From Phycisphaerae bacterium (GTDB lineage Bacteria > Planctomycetota > Phycisphaerae > SM23-33): a DNA stretch of 64,000 bases. The position numbers and the translations under genes were made by a program. The stretch is taken from assembly GCA_030745875.1 (NCBI GenBank), contig JASLNT010000041.1, forward strand, positions 1 through 64,000, read 5' to 3'. This document shows, piece after piece, positions 44,768-53,652 of the stretch. Every line of letters starts with the position of its first letter. Positions within the stretch are counted from its first letter, which is position 1. Below the pieces are notes generated by a model that ran no database searches, was not told the DNA's origin, and saw only the letters and a program-made list of their open reading frames with translations.

Positions 44768-46780
44768 CTACTCCTTGGAGTCGCCGTCGGTGGGGGCCTT
44801 GTCCGGTGTCTTATCTTTTGTCGCCAAAACCTGCGTCGCCTTAAGCCAGACCGGCTTGGGTCCGGTTCCAAGCAGGAAACGGAAACCGTTGGCTTCGATT
44901 TCTACTGAGTCAGGGAGTATCTTGACCACCTTGGCGCCCTTGACCGTATCGCCTTCGTAGACAACGCTGTCGCCGATGATCGCTCGACGCGACGTCTTAC
45001 CGTACATTACGCCGGTGAGAGTCAACCCGGAAGGGTAGTCCTCGGCCCTGGCCTGGCGAGGGGCTTTCGATGCAGGCTGCGTTGTTGGGGTTTTACCCTT
45101 CGGTTGGGTGGTCGGGGACTTCGCCGCCGCTTTGCTCTTGGCGGCTGAAGCGACCAGCGGTTTGTCTGTAGAACTGCGAGCTGTTTTATCCGGCCGGGAG
45201 GCTGAGGACTTATCATCCGGCTGCTTGCCTGTCGCGTTCTTGTCGTCGCCGCCCGACTTGTCTTCTGAGGCCAGTATCACTATCTCTTTTCGGACTGCGG
45301 GCTTAGGTTCCGCAACATCTTCAACGCGTGTGTTCTCGGAAGATGCGTCCTTGTTTTCGGGGTCGATAGCTACTGGTTCAACTCGGCCGGAGTCGATTTT
45401 CGGGGGTGTGACGCCAGCGGTGTCCACCTTGGGCGGGAGAGTATTCCGATCAACCGTTATCGCCACGGAGGCGGGCTTGGCTGACGCGGTTTCGGGGGCG
45501 GGGGCCAATGCCTTGAAGCCCACCCATCCGCCGATGCTCAATATGCCCACCAGGATCGTTGCCGCCACTCCCACCATGACATTGTCGCGGTTACGCGGCG
45601 GTTTGTGGTCTTTCATCCCGGCATCGGTATTCTGTTTGTGCGGTTTCTCGCCACAACTTACTGTTTTTATGGGTTCCGGGCTCGGCTCAGGGGCTTGTTC
45701 GACATCCTCTTCAGGCGTGTCCGGGGCTGTTTGCGGGGGAGTCTCGTCCTGTCCGGACGATTCGGCCGTGAGTGTAATGTCGACGCTTCGGACGGAGACG
45801 GAGGGCTCCCGGGGAGTCTCCTGCTTGCTTGATGACTCCGATGAACGCTTGAGTTGCGGGTCTTCGATCTCCGCACCGTCCTCAAAACCACAAGGTTCAT
45901 CGACCTCATCAGTGTCCGGAATGGGTCTTCGAAAGACTGTTTGCGCCCGTTTGCGGAAGTCGGACACCTTCTGTCGGTCGCTTTCGTCTACGTCCTCGCA
46001 AGCGACCAGGTCGGCGAATCCGGTTTCTATCGTGCACGGCGCCATTCCATGAACTAATTCGCCAGCGAGTGTTCGGTAGTCTTCGGCGGCTGAGCAGGCT
46101 GGCGCGTATTCGAGTATGCTCTTACCTGACGCCGGACACTCCTGCATACGGACAGTTTCGTGGATTACCGTTCCAAAGACTTTTCCGGGAAGGGCCCTGT
46201 GCAGTTCGGCAAGTACAAGCCGACTCAGACGGGTGCGGGAGTTGAACCTGCAGCCCAATGCTCCGATCAGTTCAATGTCATGCTCGAATCCCTGACGGAT
46301 ATCATCGAGCATTGTCAGCAGTATCCTCAGCCCATCCAGCGCCAGTATGGATGTCTCCACCGGGACAATAGCGTGCGAGGCGGCCAGGAGCGCGTTTCCT
46401 ATCAGGCGATTGCCCAGAGACGGGGGGCAATCTATCAGTATGTAGTCGTAGCGGTCCTTTACTTCGGCCAGCACCCTTCGCAATTGACTGCCCTGCGTGG
46501 GTCTCAGATTGTGTGAAATAGAGTCGAGTTTTCCACTTGCCGGAGCCAGGGAGACCCCTGGAATGACATCGTCTATAGGGACAAGCCCCGAGCCGCGCAG
46601 CAACGCGTCGGCGAGCCTGGTGTCGCCTTCGACTCCCAACCAGCGTGAGGAGGCGGCTTGCCCATCCAGGTCGACAAGGAGAACCTTTTTGCCCATTTCT
46701 CCCAGCGACGCCGCCAGATTAACTGACGTCGTGGTCTTTGCCGTGCCGCCCTTTTCGTTAAGAATCGCGATAGTTTTCAT
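44768..46780 (-). CDS. ParA/Soj-like ATPase fused by a TM helix to a GspB/PilP-like domain
   Basis: A 670-residue protein. Residues 1-250 are a ParA-type ATPase with the deviant Walker A (NEKGGTAKTT, two Lys), Walker A' (VLLVDLDGQAASS) and Walker B (YDYILIDCPPSLGN). A disordered acidic linker (about 260-395), one TM helix (VMVGVAATILVGILSIGGWVG, about 402-422) and a long Pro/Thr/Lys-rich outer linker follow. The C-terminal domain (about 578-640) carries LTGVMYGKTSRRAIIGDSVV, EGDTVKG and DSVEIE, the pattern of GspB/GspC/PilP periplasmic domains. The start at 46780 has GGAG at good spacing. It suggests ATP-driven positioning of an envelope machine; no secretion genes are adjacent. Confidence 0.7.
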   Translation of the reverse strand: MKTIAILNEKGGTAKTTTSVNLAASLGEMGKKVLLVDLDGQAASSRWLGVEGDTRLADALLRGSGLVPIDDVIPGVSLAPASGKLDSISHNLRPTQGSQLRRVLAEVKDRYDYILIDCPPSLGNRLIGNALLAASHAIVPVETSILALDGLRILLTMLDDIRQGFEHDIELIGALGCRFNSRTRLSRLVLAELHRALPGKVFGTVIHETVRMQECPASGKSILEYAPACSAAEDYRTLAGELVHGMAPCTIETGFADLVACEDVDESDRQKVSDFRKRAQTVFRRPIPDTDEVDEPCGFEDGAEIEDPQLKRSSESSSKQETPREPSVSVRSVDITLTAESSGQDETPPQTAPDTPEEDVEQAPEPSPEPIKTVSCGEKPHKQNTDAGMKDHKPPRNRDNVMVGVAATILVGILSIGGWVGFKALAPAPETASAKPASVAITVDRNTLPPKVDTAGVTPPKIDSGRVEPVAIDPENKDASSENTRVEDVAEPKPAVRKEIVILASEDKSGGDDKNATGKQPDDKSSASRPDKTARSSTDKPLVASAAKSKAAAKSPTTQPKGKTPTTQPASKAPRQARAEDYPSGLTLTGVMYGKTSRRAIIGDSVVYEGDTVKGAKVVKILPDSVEIEANGFRFLLGTGPKPVWLKATQVLATKDKTPDKAPTDGDSKE

Positions 46781-47112
46781 TTGCATGCTCCGGGGCTCCG
46801 GATCCATGTGCAGGGTATTGCAGCAGTATCCGAGTTACCCATAAGAGAAAAAGCAAGCCTCCAGAGATGTCATAACGGCTGGCGAGTAGTTCGTCAGGGG
46901 CATGACGACCGGCACAGCGAGTCCGGTCAGGCTGAGTGAGATTCGGCTATATCAAGCAGAGCAGCTTTCAGGTAGCCGCAAGATGCGCACTCTGCGCACC
47001 AAGCATGATAGGATTGGTTTTGGCATGAAGCAAACCCGTCTGGCGGATTTGCTTCATGTCAAGTATATGGTGTTTGGGCTTGTGGTGTCGACTGGGCTGC
47101 CCGGCCATTCGA
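46781..47112. other. intergenic region with one strong hairpin
   Basis: The 332-bp gap before the ParA-fusion gene holds a strong hairpin at 47024-47058 and presumably its promoter. No gene was recognised; the plus-strand ORF here lacks coding features. Confidence 0.5.
47024..47058 (-). terminator. long hairpin downstream of the IdeS-like gene
   Basis: A 15-position stem with one mismatch (47024-47038 with 47044-47058, loop TCTGG) lies about 55 nt after the stop of the minus-strand gene. No T-run follows on either strand, so factor-dependent termination or RNA protection is as likely as intrinsic termination. Confidence 0.4.
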
Positions 47113-48297
47113 TTACTGTCGTCGCTCGTGCGACTTACGCCTGGAAAAAGCGAGCGCACCGCCCATACAAAGCAGCGCCAAAGTACCGGGCTCGGGCGTA
47201 GCGGTGTTCTGAGAGGCGGAGAATAATCTCTTTCCGGTGGCCCAGTGCGTGTAGTCCCCGGCATCGACAACGTCGTCTCCGTTGGCGTCGCCATTTCTCC
47301 AACCGACGTTGGATTCTCCGTAGTTATTGGCCCAGATAGTGTAGTCTGCGGCCGTTACGCTCCCGTTCAGATCAAAGTCACCGTATTCTGTGTTGAGTAT
47401 GTCCCGAATGAGCGTGTCTCTATCGGCTGTTGTGATTCGCCCGTCACCGTTGAGATCGTGATCGGGATTGTATACGCCGCTGGCTATCACCTCCGCCAAC
47501 AGATCAATGTCGTCGGCAGTTACATTGGAGTCGCCATTGATATCACCGGGAGTGTGTACGCGTGGGGCCGCCTCCAGCGCATATACCCCGCCAATATACC
47601 AATCGTTCGACCCGTAGTAGCTTTGTAGATGCCACTTGCCCGCAGTCAGTTCGACTTCATAGTACCGAAGTCTGTCCGGTGCGCTGGGGTGGTTCTTGTA
47701 GTCGTCCGAGTCGGTTATGTACACCCCGTTGTATTCCGACGGATTCTGGGCGTCGTGTGTGAAACCCCAAGCGGTTATCGCGTGCCCGCCGGGACCGTAA
47801 ATGGCGATGGCGGTTCCATATCCGGACCTGAGATACGTATCCAGAGCGGACATTGCGCTTCCGGGGTTCGAATTGCGGTGGTAGAGGCTGGGGTAATATT
47901 GTGATGGATGAAATCCACCGCCGGGGACGTCCACTTGCGACCACCCGGACCAGCCGTTGGAGGGATTGTAGCCCGTCATCCACCACTGCCACCCGTAGGT
48001 CATCTGGCCGCCCTGGTCGGTCCAGTGGTCCTGGAAGTAACCGAAGATGTCGTCACTGTTCGCCATGCCCTCTACGCGTCCCCAGCCGGTCCACTCAAGA
48101 ACATTGGCCGCAGTCGCCGCCCAACACATATTGTCGTCTTCGGAACTGCTGCGGGACTTTTCAGCGTCCACCCAAGAGCCTCCCCAGTTCTCGTGCAGCA
48201 TGTAACTTACGCCTGTTGGCGTAACGTCGCCCAAGGCTGATGTGGTTGTTCCAAACGCGATAAACACCGCTAGTGTTGTTAGGAGTACGCTTCTCAT
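47113..48297 (-). CDS. IdeS/Mac-like cysteine protease with dockerin repeats and PEP-CTERM tail
   Basis: A 394-residue exported protein. The signal peptide ends near residue 23. The papain-like domain has a candidate catalytic Cys58 in DDNMCWAATAANVLEWTGW, His172 in GPGGHAITAWGF and Asp196/198 in YITDSDD, the order of the IdeS/Mac (C66) family. Residues about 250-350 carry four dockerin-like calcium loops (GDINGDSNVTADDI, DLNGDGRITTADR, DLNGSVTAADY, DANGDDVVDAGDY). The end is a PEP-CTERM tail (TPEPGTL, helix, RRK). Strong ribosome binding site GGAGAGGTG. The protein target is unknown. Confidence 0.78.
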   Translation of the reverse strand: MRSVLLTTLAVFIAFGTTTSALGDVTPTGVSYMLHENWGGSWVDAEKSRSSSEDDNMCWAATAANVLEWTGWGRVEGMANSDDIFGYFQDHWTDQGGQMTYGWQWWMTGYNPSNGWSGWSQVDVPGGGFHPSQYYPSLYHRNSNPGSAMSALDTYLRSGYGTAIAIYGPGGHAITAWGFTHDAQNPSEYNGVYITDSDDYKNHPSAPDRLRYYEVELTAGKWHLQSYYGSNDWYIGGVYALEAAPRVHTPGDINGDSNVTADDIDLLAEVIASGVYNPDHDLNGDGRITTADRDTLIRDILNTEYGDFDLNGSVTAADYTIWANNYGESNVGWRNGDANGDDVVDAGDYTHWATGKRLFSASQNTATPEPGTLALLCMGGALAFSRRKSHERRQ

Positions 48298-48762
48298 CGC
48301 ACCTCTCCATTTCAGACAGAATCTGAGCTTGCCGGTTGTCCTCCGTTGTCCGTGATTGCGGGCAACGTGTTTCTCTCCAGAAGTTGTTATCGGGGAAAAA
48401 TGAGAGCTGGATTAGTTAGCATCTGAACGAATCTCGGAATTCTTTGATTCAGGCGGGATCGATGGCGGGCAGGAGAGCGGTGGCTTACAGATGACTTGCG
48501 GTTTCGAGTGCTTGCAGACGTGGAATGTACAGTAAGGAGAGGCGGAGAAGTGAATTAGAGATGTTGTGGGCTTCAACTGGATATCGTGCGTGTGAACGCG
48601 ACGTACAAGGCTGATTCAAGGGGCATGAGCTGAGAATGGTGGTCCGTGAATGGGTCGGATATGAAAGGAGAATCGCCTGTAAGAGCGAGTCGAGCGGGAT
48701 ATGCGAGTAATGCGAAATGGGCGATGGGGGAGGTGATGGGGCCAGGGGGATCTGATATGAGC
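48298..48762. other. gene-free stretch
   Basis: No convincing coding, RNA or mobile feature was seen in these 465 bp. It precedes the IdeS-like gene on the minus strand and must hold its promoter. The left part is ordinary; 48700-48760 is purine-rich on the plus strand. Confidence 0.5.
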
Positions 48763-48799
48763 GCAAATAAAAGCGGCGGTTCCCGCAGGAACCGCCGCT
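48763..48799 (-). terminator. intrinsic terminator of the PEP-CTERM gene at 48836-49792
   Basis: Read on the minus strand, a perfect 12-bp stem (48788-48799 with 48772-48783, 4-nt loop) is followed by TTTATTTGC. It lies 37 bp after the stop. Confidence 0.9.
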
Positions 48800-48835
48800 C
48801 TAGAGTCATCTTGTGTCAGCTAAGGATGAGCAGTC

Positions 48836-49792
48836 CTAGCTGCGACGCTTCTTGCGGGCGATCATACCGATCGCGCCGAAGAGCATCAGGCCCATCGTGG
48901 TAGGTTCGGGGATGGACAGTGTGCCCGTATCCTCAGTGCCGTCAACGTCCAAGCGGAGGTTGTAGGGCAGGGCGGGATCGCGGACCAACGCGCCGAGGGC
49001 GGCGAGCTGTCTGAAGGTGATGATGGGATCAAGGGTGCCGTTGGCAAGCTCGACTTCGGTGGGAAGATCATTACCGGAGATGAACCACTTGATGCTTGCC
49101 GGGGGATCGCCGGAACCGGGATCGTAGGCGCCAGCCAGTTTGAAGCCAAAGGGAGGGCCTCCAATGTTGCCGCCAGCACCGACGACGTAAGCATTGGTGT
49201 CGTGGCCCGGATCAGGACCGCGGAAGGCGTCGGCGGAGGGATCAACTACGGGAGGTCCGCTGGTCGCCGTGCCGGAGGTCTGGTAGTCCGTGGCGGACGA
49301 ACCAGCGCCGAATGCGAACAGGCCATCCCAATGCACATCGCCGATCGCAACGATGCGAATGAGGTCTTTCGCTACGACGGGGACCGTGCCGCTGCCAAGA
49401 CTCAGGATAATGGGCTGTCCTGTGAGGGGCTGCGCCGGGGAGGTGGCGGACATGTTCGTGTCATCGGGAGCGATGGACGACCATCCGTCATACAGCCACG
49501 TGTCAAGCTCCTTGCTGTAGAGAGCGCCGGGGTTTGCGTCCCATATATTGGCGTTCATCTCATCATGGACATGCACCGCTCCGAAGGCCAATTGCTGCTG
49601 TATGTTGCCTGTGAATGTCAGGCTTGTCGTTCCGAATGCTCCCGCCGAGGATTCGCTGCTGGCGTCGAGAGTAAAGATATACTCTGTCAGCCCGCCGCCA
49701 AGATCAGTGGCGGTGTAGACCAGCATAGGGGCCGCGTTAGCAGCTACGCTCATCAGTGCGATTGTTAATGATATTGTAACCAGTTTCTTCAT
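48836..49792 (-). CDS. PEP-CTERM secreted protein
   Basis: A 318-residue exported protein with a clear signal peptide (MKKLVTISLTIALMSVAANA) and a PEP-CTERM tail (SIPEPTTM, hydrophobic helix, RKKRRS). The body is beta-rich without recognised enzyme motifs; VHVHDEMNANIWDANPG and FAFGAGSSATDY are of the type seen in other planctomycete surface proteins of unknown role. A strong promoter and terminator frame it as a single-gene unit. Confidence 0.8.
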   Translation of the reverse strand: MKKLVTISLTIALMSVAANAAPMLVYTATDLGGGLTEYIFTLDASSESSAGAFGTTSLTFTGNIQQQLAFGAVHVHDEMNANIWDANPGALYSKELDTWLYDGWSSIAPDDTNMSATSPAQPLTGQPIILSLGSGTVPVVAKDLIRIVAIGDVHWDGLFAFGAGSSATDYQTSGTATSGPPVVDPSADAFRGPDPGHDTNAYVVGAGGNIGGPPFGFKLAGAYDPGSGDPPASIKWFISGNDLPTEVELANGTLDPIITFRQLAALGALVRDPALPYNLRLDVDGTEDTGTLSIPEPTTMGLMLFGAIGMIARKKRRS

Positions 49793-49846
49793 GACTCTAT
49801 TTCCTTCCTTCTTCCTGTTGTAGGTCGCTCTTTTGGCTGAAGAGCA

Positions 49847-49875
49847 ATTATGTCTTCTCTCTGTATCCCTGTCAA
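49847..49875 (-). promoter_or_regulatory. promoter of the PEP-CTERM gene at 48836-49792
   Basis: On the minus strand TTGACA (49875-49870), a 17-bp spacer and CATAAT (49852-49847). The boxes are the same as at tRNA-Pro. Confidence 0.6.
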
Positions 49876-49892
49876 GGGTCTGTTAGTTTTAA

Positions 49893-51341
49893 TTAGGAAC
49901 GGCGTCTTCGTCTGACAAGCGCCAGACCGCCCATCGCCAGAAGCGCCATCGTAGCGGGTTCGGGCGCGGCTACTGGAGCCAGCGGTGCGGGGGCGGGTTC
50001 GCCGGGACCTGTGCCGAAGTTCGAGGCCCAGAGGGTGTAGTCTGCAGCGGTGTTCTGTCCGTCACCGTTAAGGTCGCCAGTGCCCCAGCCTGTGCCTGGT
50101 CCGAAGTTCGAGGCCCAGAGGGTGTAGTCAGCGGCGGTTACCTTACCGTCAAGGCTGATGTCGCCTATGGCGGTTCCGTTTCCGCTGTTGGGGTCTGCAT
50201 TGCTCCACTCGACCAACGCGGTGATGACTTCCAGACGATCGTCGCCGTCTACATCACCGTCCTGGTCGACGTCGTACAGGAGGCTCATTGAGGCCGCGGG
50301 AGTCGGACCGGTAAGCAGGCCTGAGATCCCATCGATGTCGGCCGCATCGCAGTCGCCGTCCAGATCGAAGTCGCCGGGCACCGTTGAGATGACCAAGGTG
50401 CTGCCGAGCGTTCCGTAGCGTCCCAGAGCGTCTGTGCCTGTCTCCGTGAGGTCTGCATCGATGGCGATGGTCGTGCCGCCGCTGACAGCCTGTACGCGAA
50501 GGTGGGCCGAGACGAATGCTCCGGTCGAACCGGAGTCTGTCTCTTCTACGAGGTCGGCGTAGGTGATCGGGATAACGTTTCCGTTGACCATGACGTGGCC
50601 GTCGGCGGCGCCGAAGACTGTGGTCGTTACGTTTCCAACGGTCGTGCCAACCGCTCCGACTTCGAGGTCGACAAGGGCGACATCGCCCGTGCCGTCCGGA
50701 TTCTCAACATAGGTCGCGTCGATATGCGTTCCGGCTGCTCCGATCGCTCCGGTTTCCTGATAAGGCGTTCCCGCCAGGGCGGTGGTGCCTGCTGTCAGGG
50801 CTGTGGCCGTGCGGAGGGAGACTCCGCCGGTTTCAACGACGTCGGCGCTGTCAGAGACGCTGAACTCGATGTTCTCGAGTCTGCCGCCGCCCGCGAAGTC
50901 AGCCGGGACCAGAGCGCCACCGAAGCCGACTGCGTCGGTGTCGATGATGCGTCCGATGTAGACAGGAGCGCCATTGGCTCTGCTGAGGTATCCGTCAATG
51001 TTACCTTCACCGAGGAAGGAGGTGATGACCGGATCGCCTTCGAAGAACCAATCGTGCGTACCGGCTTGCTCGCCGGCGAACGCCCCTTGGGAGTCGAGGG
51101 ATGACCATGCAGTGGCGAATTGACCCGTTCCGTCTTCGCCGGCGCCGGGCCTTTCAAAGGATATCGTCGGTGCAACCGCTGTATCCTCAATGGTGTAACC
51201 GCTCAATTCACCGTTGCCTGTATTCGCAAATACGATATAGGCATGGCCGTCGGCGGTGATTTCCAGGTTAGCCACCGCTCCGGCGTGCGCTGCGCCGGCT
51301 ACTCCGATGATGCAAACCAGATTTATCAGATATTTTGTCAT
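49893..51341 (-). CDS. PEP-CTERM protein with dockerin-like repeats
   Basis: A 482-residue exported protein. After the signal peptide comes a long beta-rich region of unknown function (residues about 20-310). Then follow four or more calcium-loop repeats: DLDGDCDAADIDG, DVDQDGDVDGDD, DISLDGKVTAADYTLWASNFG and DLNGDGQNTAADYTLWASNFG; the last two are nearly identical. The C-terminal tail is PEP-CTERM (APEPATM, helix, RRRRRS). With the two genes downstream it forms a PEP-CTERM cluster. The role of the N-terminal part is unknown. Confidence 0.8.
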   Translation of the reverse strand: MTKYLINLVCIIGVAGAAHAGAVANLEITADGHAYIVFANTGNGELSGYTIEDTAVAPTISFERPGAGEDGTGQFATAWSSLDSQGAFAGEQAGTHDWFFEGDPVITSFLGEGNIDGYLSRANGAPVYIGRIIDTDAVGFGGALVPADFAGGGRLENIEFSVSDSADVVETGGVSLRTATALTAGTTALAGTPYQETGAIGAAGTHIDATYVENPDGTGDVALVDLEVGAVGTTVGNVTTTVFGAADGHVMVNGNVIPITYADLVEETDSGSTGAFVSAHLRVQAVSGGTTIAIDADLTETGTDALGRYGTLGSTLVISTVPGDFDLDGDCDAADIDGISGLLTGPTPAASMSLLYDVDQDGDVDGDDRLEVITALVEWSNADPNSGNGTAIGDISLDGKVTAADYTLWASNFGPGTGWGTGDLNGDGQNTAADYTLWASNFGTGPGEPAPAPLAPVAAPEPATMALLAMGGLALVRRRRRS

Positions 51342-52031
51342 CTCTCACGCGCTCCATTTAAGAAGGTTAAGCATTTGATTGTCAGCCTCGTTTTTGACCA
51401 CGCATTTCATTTGTGCTAGTCACTCTAATTGCTATATCCCCGGGTCATGGAACTCCCGGGCTATTACTTCGCTCCTCTCCATACCCGATTGGAGCGACCA
51501 GCTTCCTCGATTACATCTTGATACGACCTCTTCCTTGAGTGACAGTGGGGTTGGTGTCATCCAACCTAATCCATGTCTTCGTTCCATTATTTAACCACGG
51601 AATCACCATAATGTCAAGGCTTAAACCTTTGCAATTTTCCAGAAAAACAGTAGCCATTTTGCAACTGCCTTTGAAGCAACGGTTTGTATCGGAAAATATC
51701 CAACGTCCGCATAGCCTTTATTCCATTTTTTCTCGTTTGGCTTTACTGATCTGATTCTGCTTCAGTTCAAACAGCCGTCAATCTGCCAAGCCTCTCATCG
51801 AAAGTGTTCGAGCCTATACGCCCTGTACTTAGCATGCTATAAGTATATCACGGAACTTCGAAAATGTCCAGAGTAAAAGTGTTATTCCAAGGGGTGTCGG
51901 CGGTCATATCCAGCCCTGGCGGCGGCGGGGAGCTTCCAGGCAAATGACGCGATGTATTTTGCTTAAAGGGGCATATATGTTAGAATATAACGCGATATTG
52001 GTATCCATCCAGCCGCTCAAGGTGAAATGAA
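51342..52031. other. gene-free, AT-richer stretch
   Basis: About 690 bp between divergent genes. It is visibly AT-richer than the rest, especially 51590-51860. Two short hairpins are seen (CCCGGG pair near 51437-51462; GGTTGG/CCAACC near 51550-51567). A promoter for the gene at 52032 is at 51959-51986. No ORF looks coding. Confidence 0.5.
51959..51986 (+). promoter_or_regulatory. candidate promoter for the gene at 52032
   Basis: TTGCTT (51959-51964), a 16-bp spacer and TAGAAT (51981-51986), about 45 bp before the GTG start. Confidence 0.4.
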
Positions 52032-53045
52032 GTGCCGGATAAACTACTGAGATACTTGCGGAGAGCATCACGGCGGATTCTGGCCCGACGCGTAATCGAG
52101 AATGCGGGCCTGGGTGTCGTTGTCGGTGGTCTGGCCGCATCGAGCAGTCAAATTGTGTTGTGGCTGGCCGGTACGCCGCATCGCACCGCGGGGATCATTA
52201 TACTACTTGTCGCTCTGCTCGGCGCCGCGGTTGCGGCGCTTATGAAAGGCGTTTCCCTCCGTCAAGCCGCCCGATACATCGACAGCCGCGCCGCTCTGGA
52301 CGAGCGATTGACAACAGCAGTCGAACTTGCCGCCGTCGCCGACAGCAGCCCCGCAGCCCGATGCGTTTACGCCCAGGCGAGCCAGGCGGCTGGGTCGGTC
52401 GAGGCCGCGAGGATTAATCTGTGGGTTCGCGGTCGCGTTACCGCAGGGGCGGCGGTGCTGGCGGTGCTTTTGTGCGGAGCTACTACGATGCTCCCGCAGA
52501 GCCGCAGCGCCGATGAGCGGATTCTCGACGCACTGGCGCAGATGTCACCCGAAGCGGTCAAGGCGCTCGCTGAGGAATTCGCCCGCGCCGCACAGACCGC
52601 CGAGGCGGACGCCCCGTTGCTGGCGCGCGCCGCAAGGGCTGTCAAGCGGAAGGATGCACGGGCGCTGGCCGCAATACTGGACGACCTCCGGCGCCGCGGG
52701 GTGAAGTTAGTGCGGATCGTCAGTCCTGAGGTGCTGGCTGTTGCGACCGCTGGCGGATCAGACGGTCATGGCGCCTCGGCGACCAGGCCCGCATCGCCGG
52801 AGTCCGTGCGTATCGCAGGACACGCAGGTGGGGCGGTTCATGTCTGGGATCCGCTGTACGACAAACTCGGCTTGCCTCACCGGAGCACCACTCGAACCGC
52901 CGTGGTCGATAATCCGCCCACGGCCGTCAGATACCGTGATGCGTGGTATGCGGCGCGTTTGCGAGCGGCGGGGGCTTTGCGGGGTGGAGGGATTCCGCCC
53001 GAGCACCGTCGCATGGTTCGCGAGTTCTTCAGCGATCACCGGTGA
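52032..53045 (+). CDS. hypothetical membrane protein with two or three N-terminal TM helices
   Basis: A 337-residue protein. TM segments lie at about residues 27-47, 55-73 and 134-152; the loop between the second and third has a helical RYIDSRAALDERLTTAVEL pattern. The C-terminal half is soluble, Ala/Arg-rich and without catalytic motif. The N-terminal arrangement is reminiscent of DUF4175-type planctomycete proteins, which I cannot confirm. The start is GTG with AAGGTG upstream. The neighbour Mut7-C is convergent. Confidence 0.6.
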   Translation: MPDKLLRYLRRASRRILARRVIENAGLGVVVGGLAASSSQIVLWLAGTPHRTAGIIILLVALLGAAVAALMKGVSLRQAARYIDSRAALDERLTTAVELAAVADSSPAARCVYAQASQAAGSVEAARINLWVRGRVTAGAAVLAVLLCGATTMLPQSRSADERILDALAQMSPEAVKALAEEFARAAQTAEADAPLLARAARAVKRKDARALAAILDDLRRRGVKLVRIVSPEVLAVATAGGSDGHGASATRPASPESVRIAGHAGGAVHVWDPLYDKLGLPHRSTTRTAVVDNPPTAVRYRDAWYAARLRAAGALRGGGIPPEHRRMVREFFSDHR

Positions 53046-53078
53046 TTTGCTTCTCTGGTTTCTCCGCCCGGGCCAGGC

Positions 53079-53564
53079 TCATAGCTTGAGTATGTCGTTC
53101 AGGCGTGCGTTTATGGTCTGCCAATGCGTTCCGCGCCACAGCAGCTTGTCGCATCGCTTGCACCTGAAGAACGTATCGCATGACCTGTAGGCCAGCGGTG
53201 GGGCCTCGTCCAGAACGCTGTGTTTGGGTATCTCCTGCAACTCGCCCCCGCAGGCCATGCATCGCGCCGGAAGGCGTTTGAGAGACAGTTTGTCGACTGT
53301 GTACGCAAGTTGTTCGATGCGGCTGAGCTGTTGCGGTATGAACAGGGCTTTGAGTTGTCCGTCGCGTATGACTTTTCGTTCGAACATCGGCCCGTCTGAC
53401 GACAGGAGCATCCGCCCGGTTTCGAGGGCTTCGGCTACGATAACCGAATCGTCGATTCCGTGCCTGAACGCCGTGTCGTAACCTGACGCTCTCAGCCACC
53501 TGGCCAGACCGCCCAGCATAGCATCACAAAAGAATGCGAGGGGATTATCGCTTGGGTGTTGCAT
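53079..53564 (-). CDS. Mut7-C family RNase-like protein
   Basis: A 161-residue protein. The N-terminal half (FFCDAMLGGLARWLRASGYDT) is the start of the Mut7-C/PIN-like domain, and TGRMLLSSDGPMF holds another conserved acidic site. The C-terminal half has a zinc ribbon from two Cys pairs (CMACGG and CKRCDK). The family is thought to be nuclease-related. It is convergent with the gene at 52032 and divergent from tatC. Confidence 0.85.
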   Translation of the reverse strand: MQHPSDNPLAFFCDAMLGGLARWLRASGYDTAFRHGIDDSVIVAEALETGRMLLSSDGPMFERKVIRDGQLKALFIPQQLSRIEQLAYTVDKLSLKRLPARCMACGGELQEIPKHSVLDEAPPLAYRSCDTFFRCKRCDKLLWRGTHWQTINARLNDILKL

Positions 53565-53593
53565 GAATATCGTGTGAAAGTATATCGCGTTCG

Positions 53594-53621
53594 TTGCTTC
53601 GGGCCTAATATCTGTTATAAT
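53594..53621 (+). promoter_or_regulatory. promoter of tatC
   Basis: TTGCTT (53594-53599), a 16-bp spacer and a perfect TATAAT (53616-53621), about 32 bp before the tatC ATG. Confidence 0.5.
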
Positions 53622-53652
53622 CTGCGACCCGCTGCATCATTATATAGAGCCA

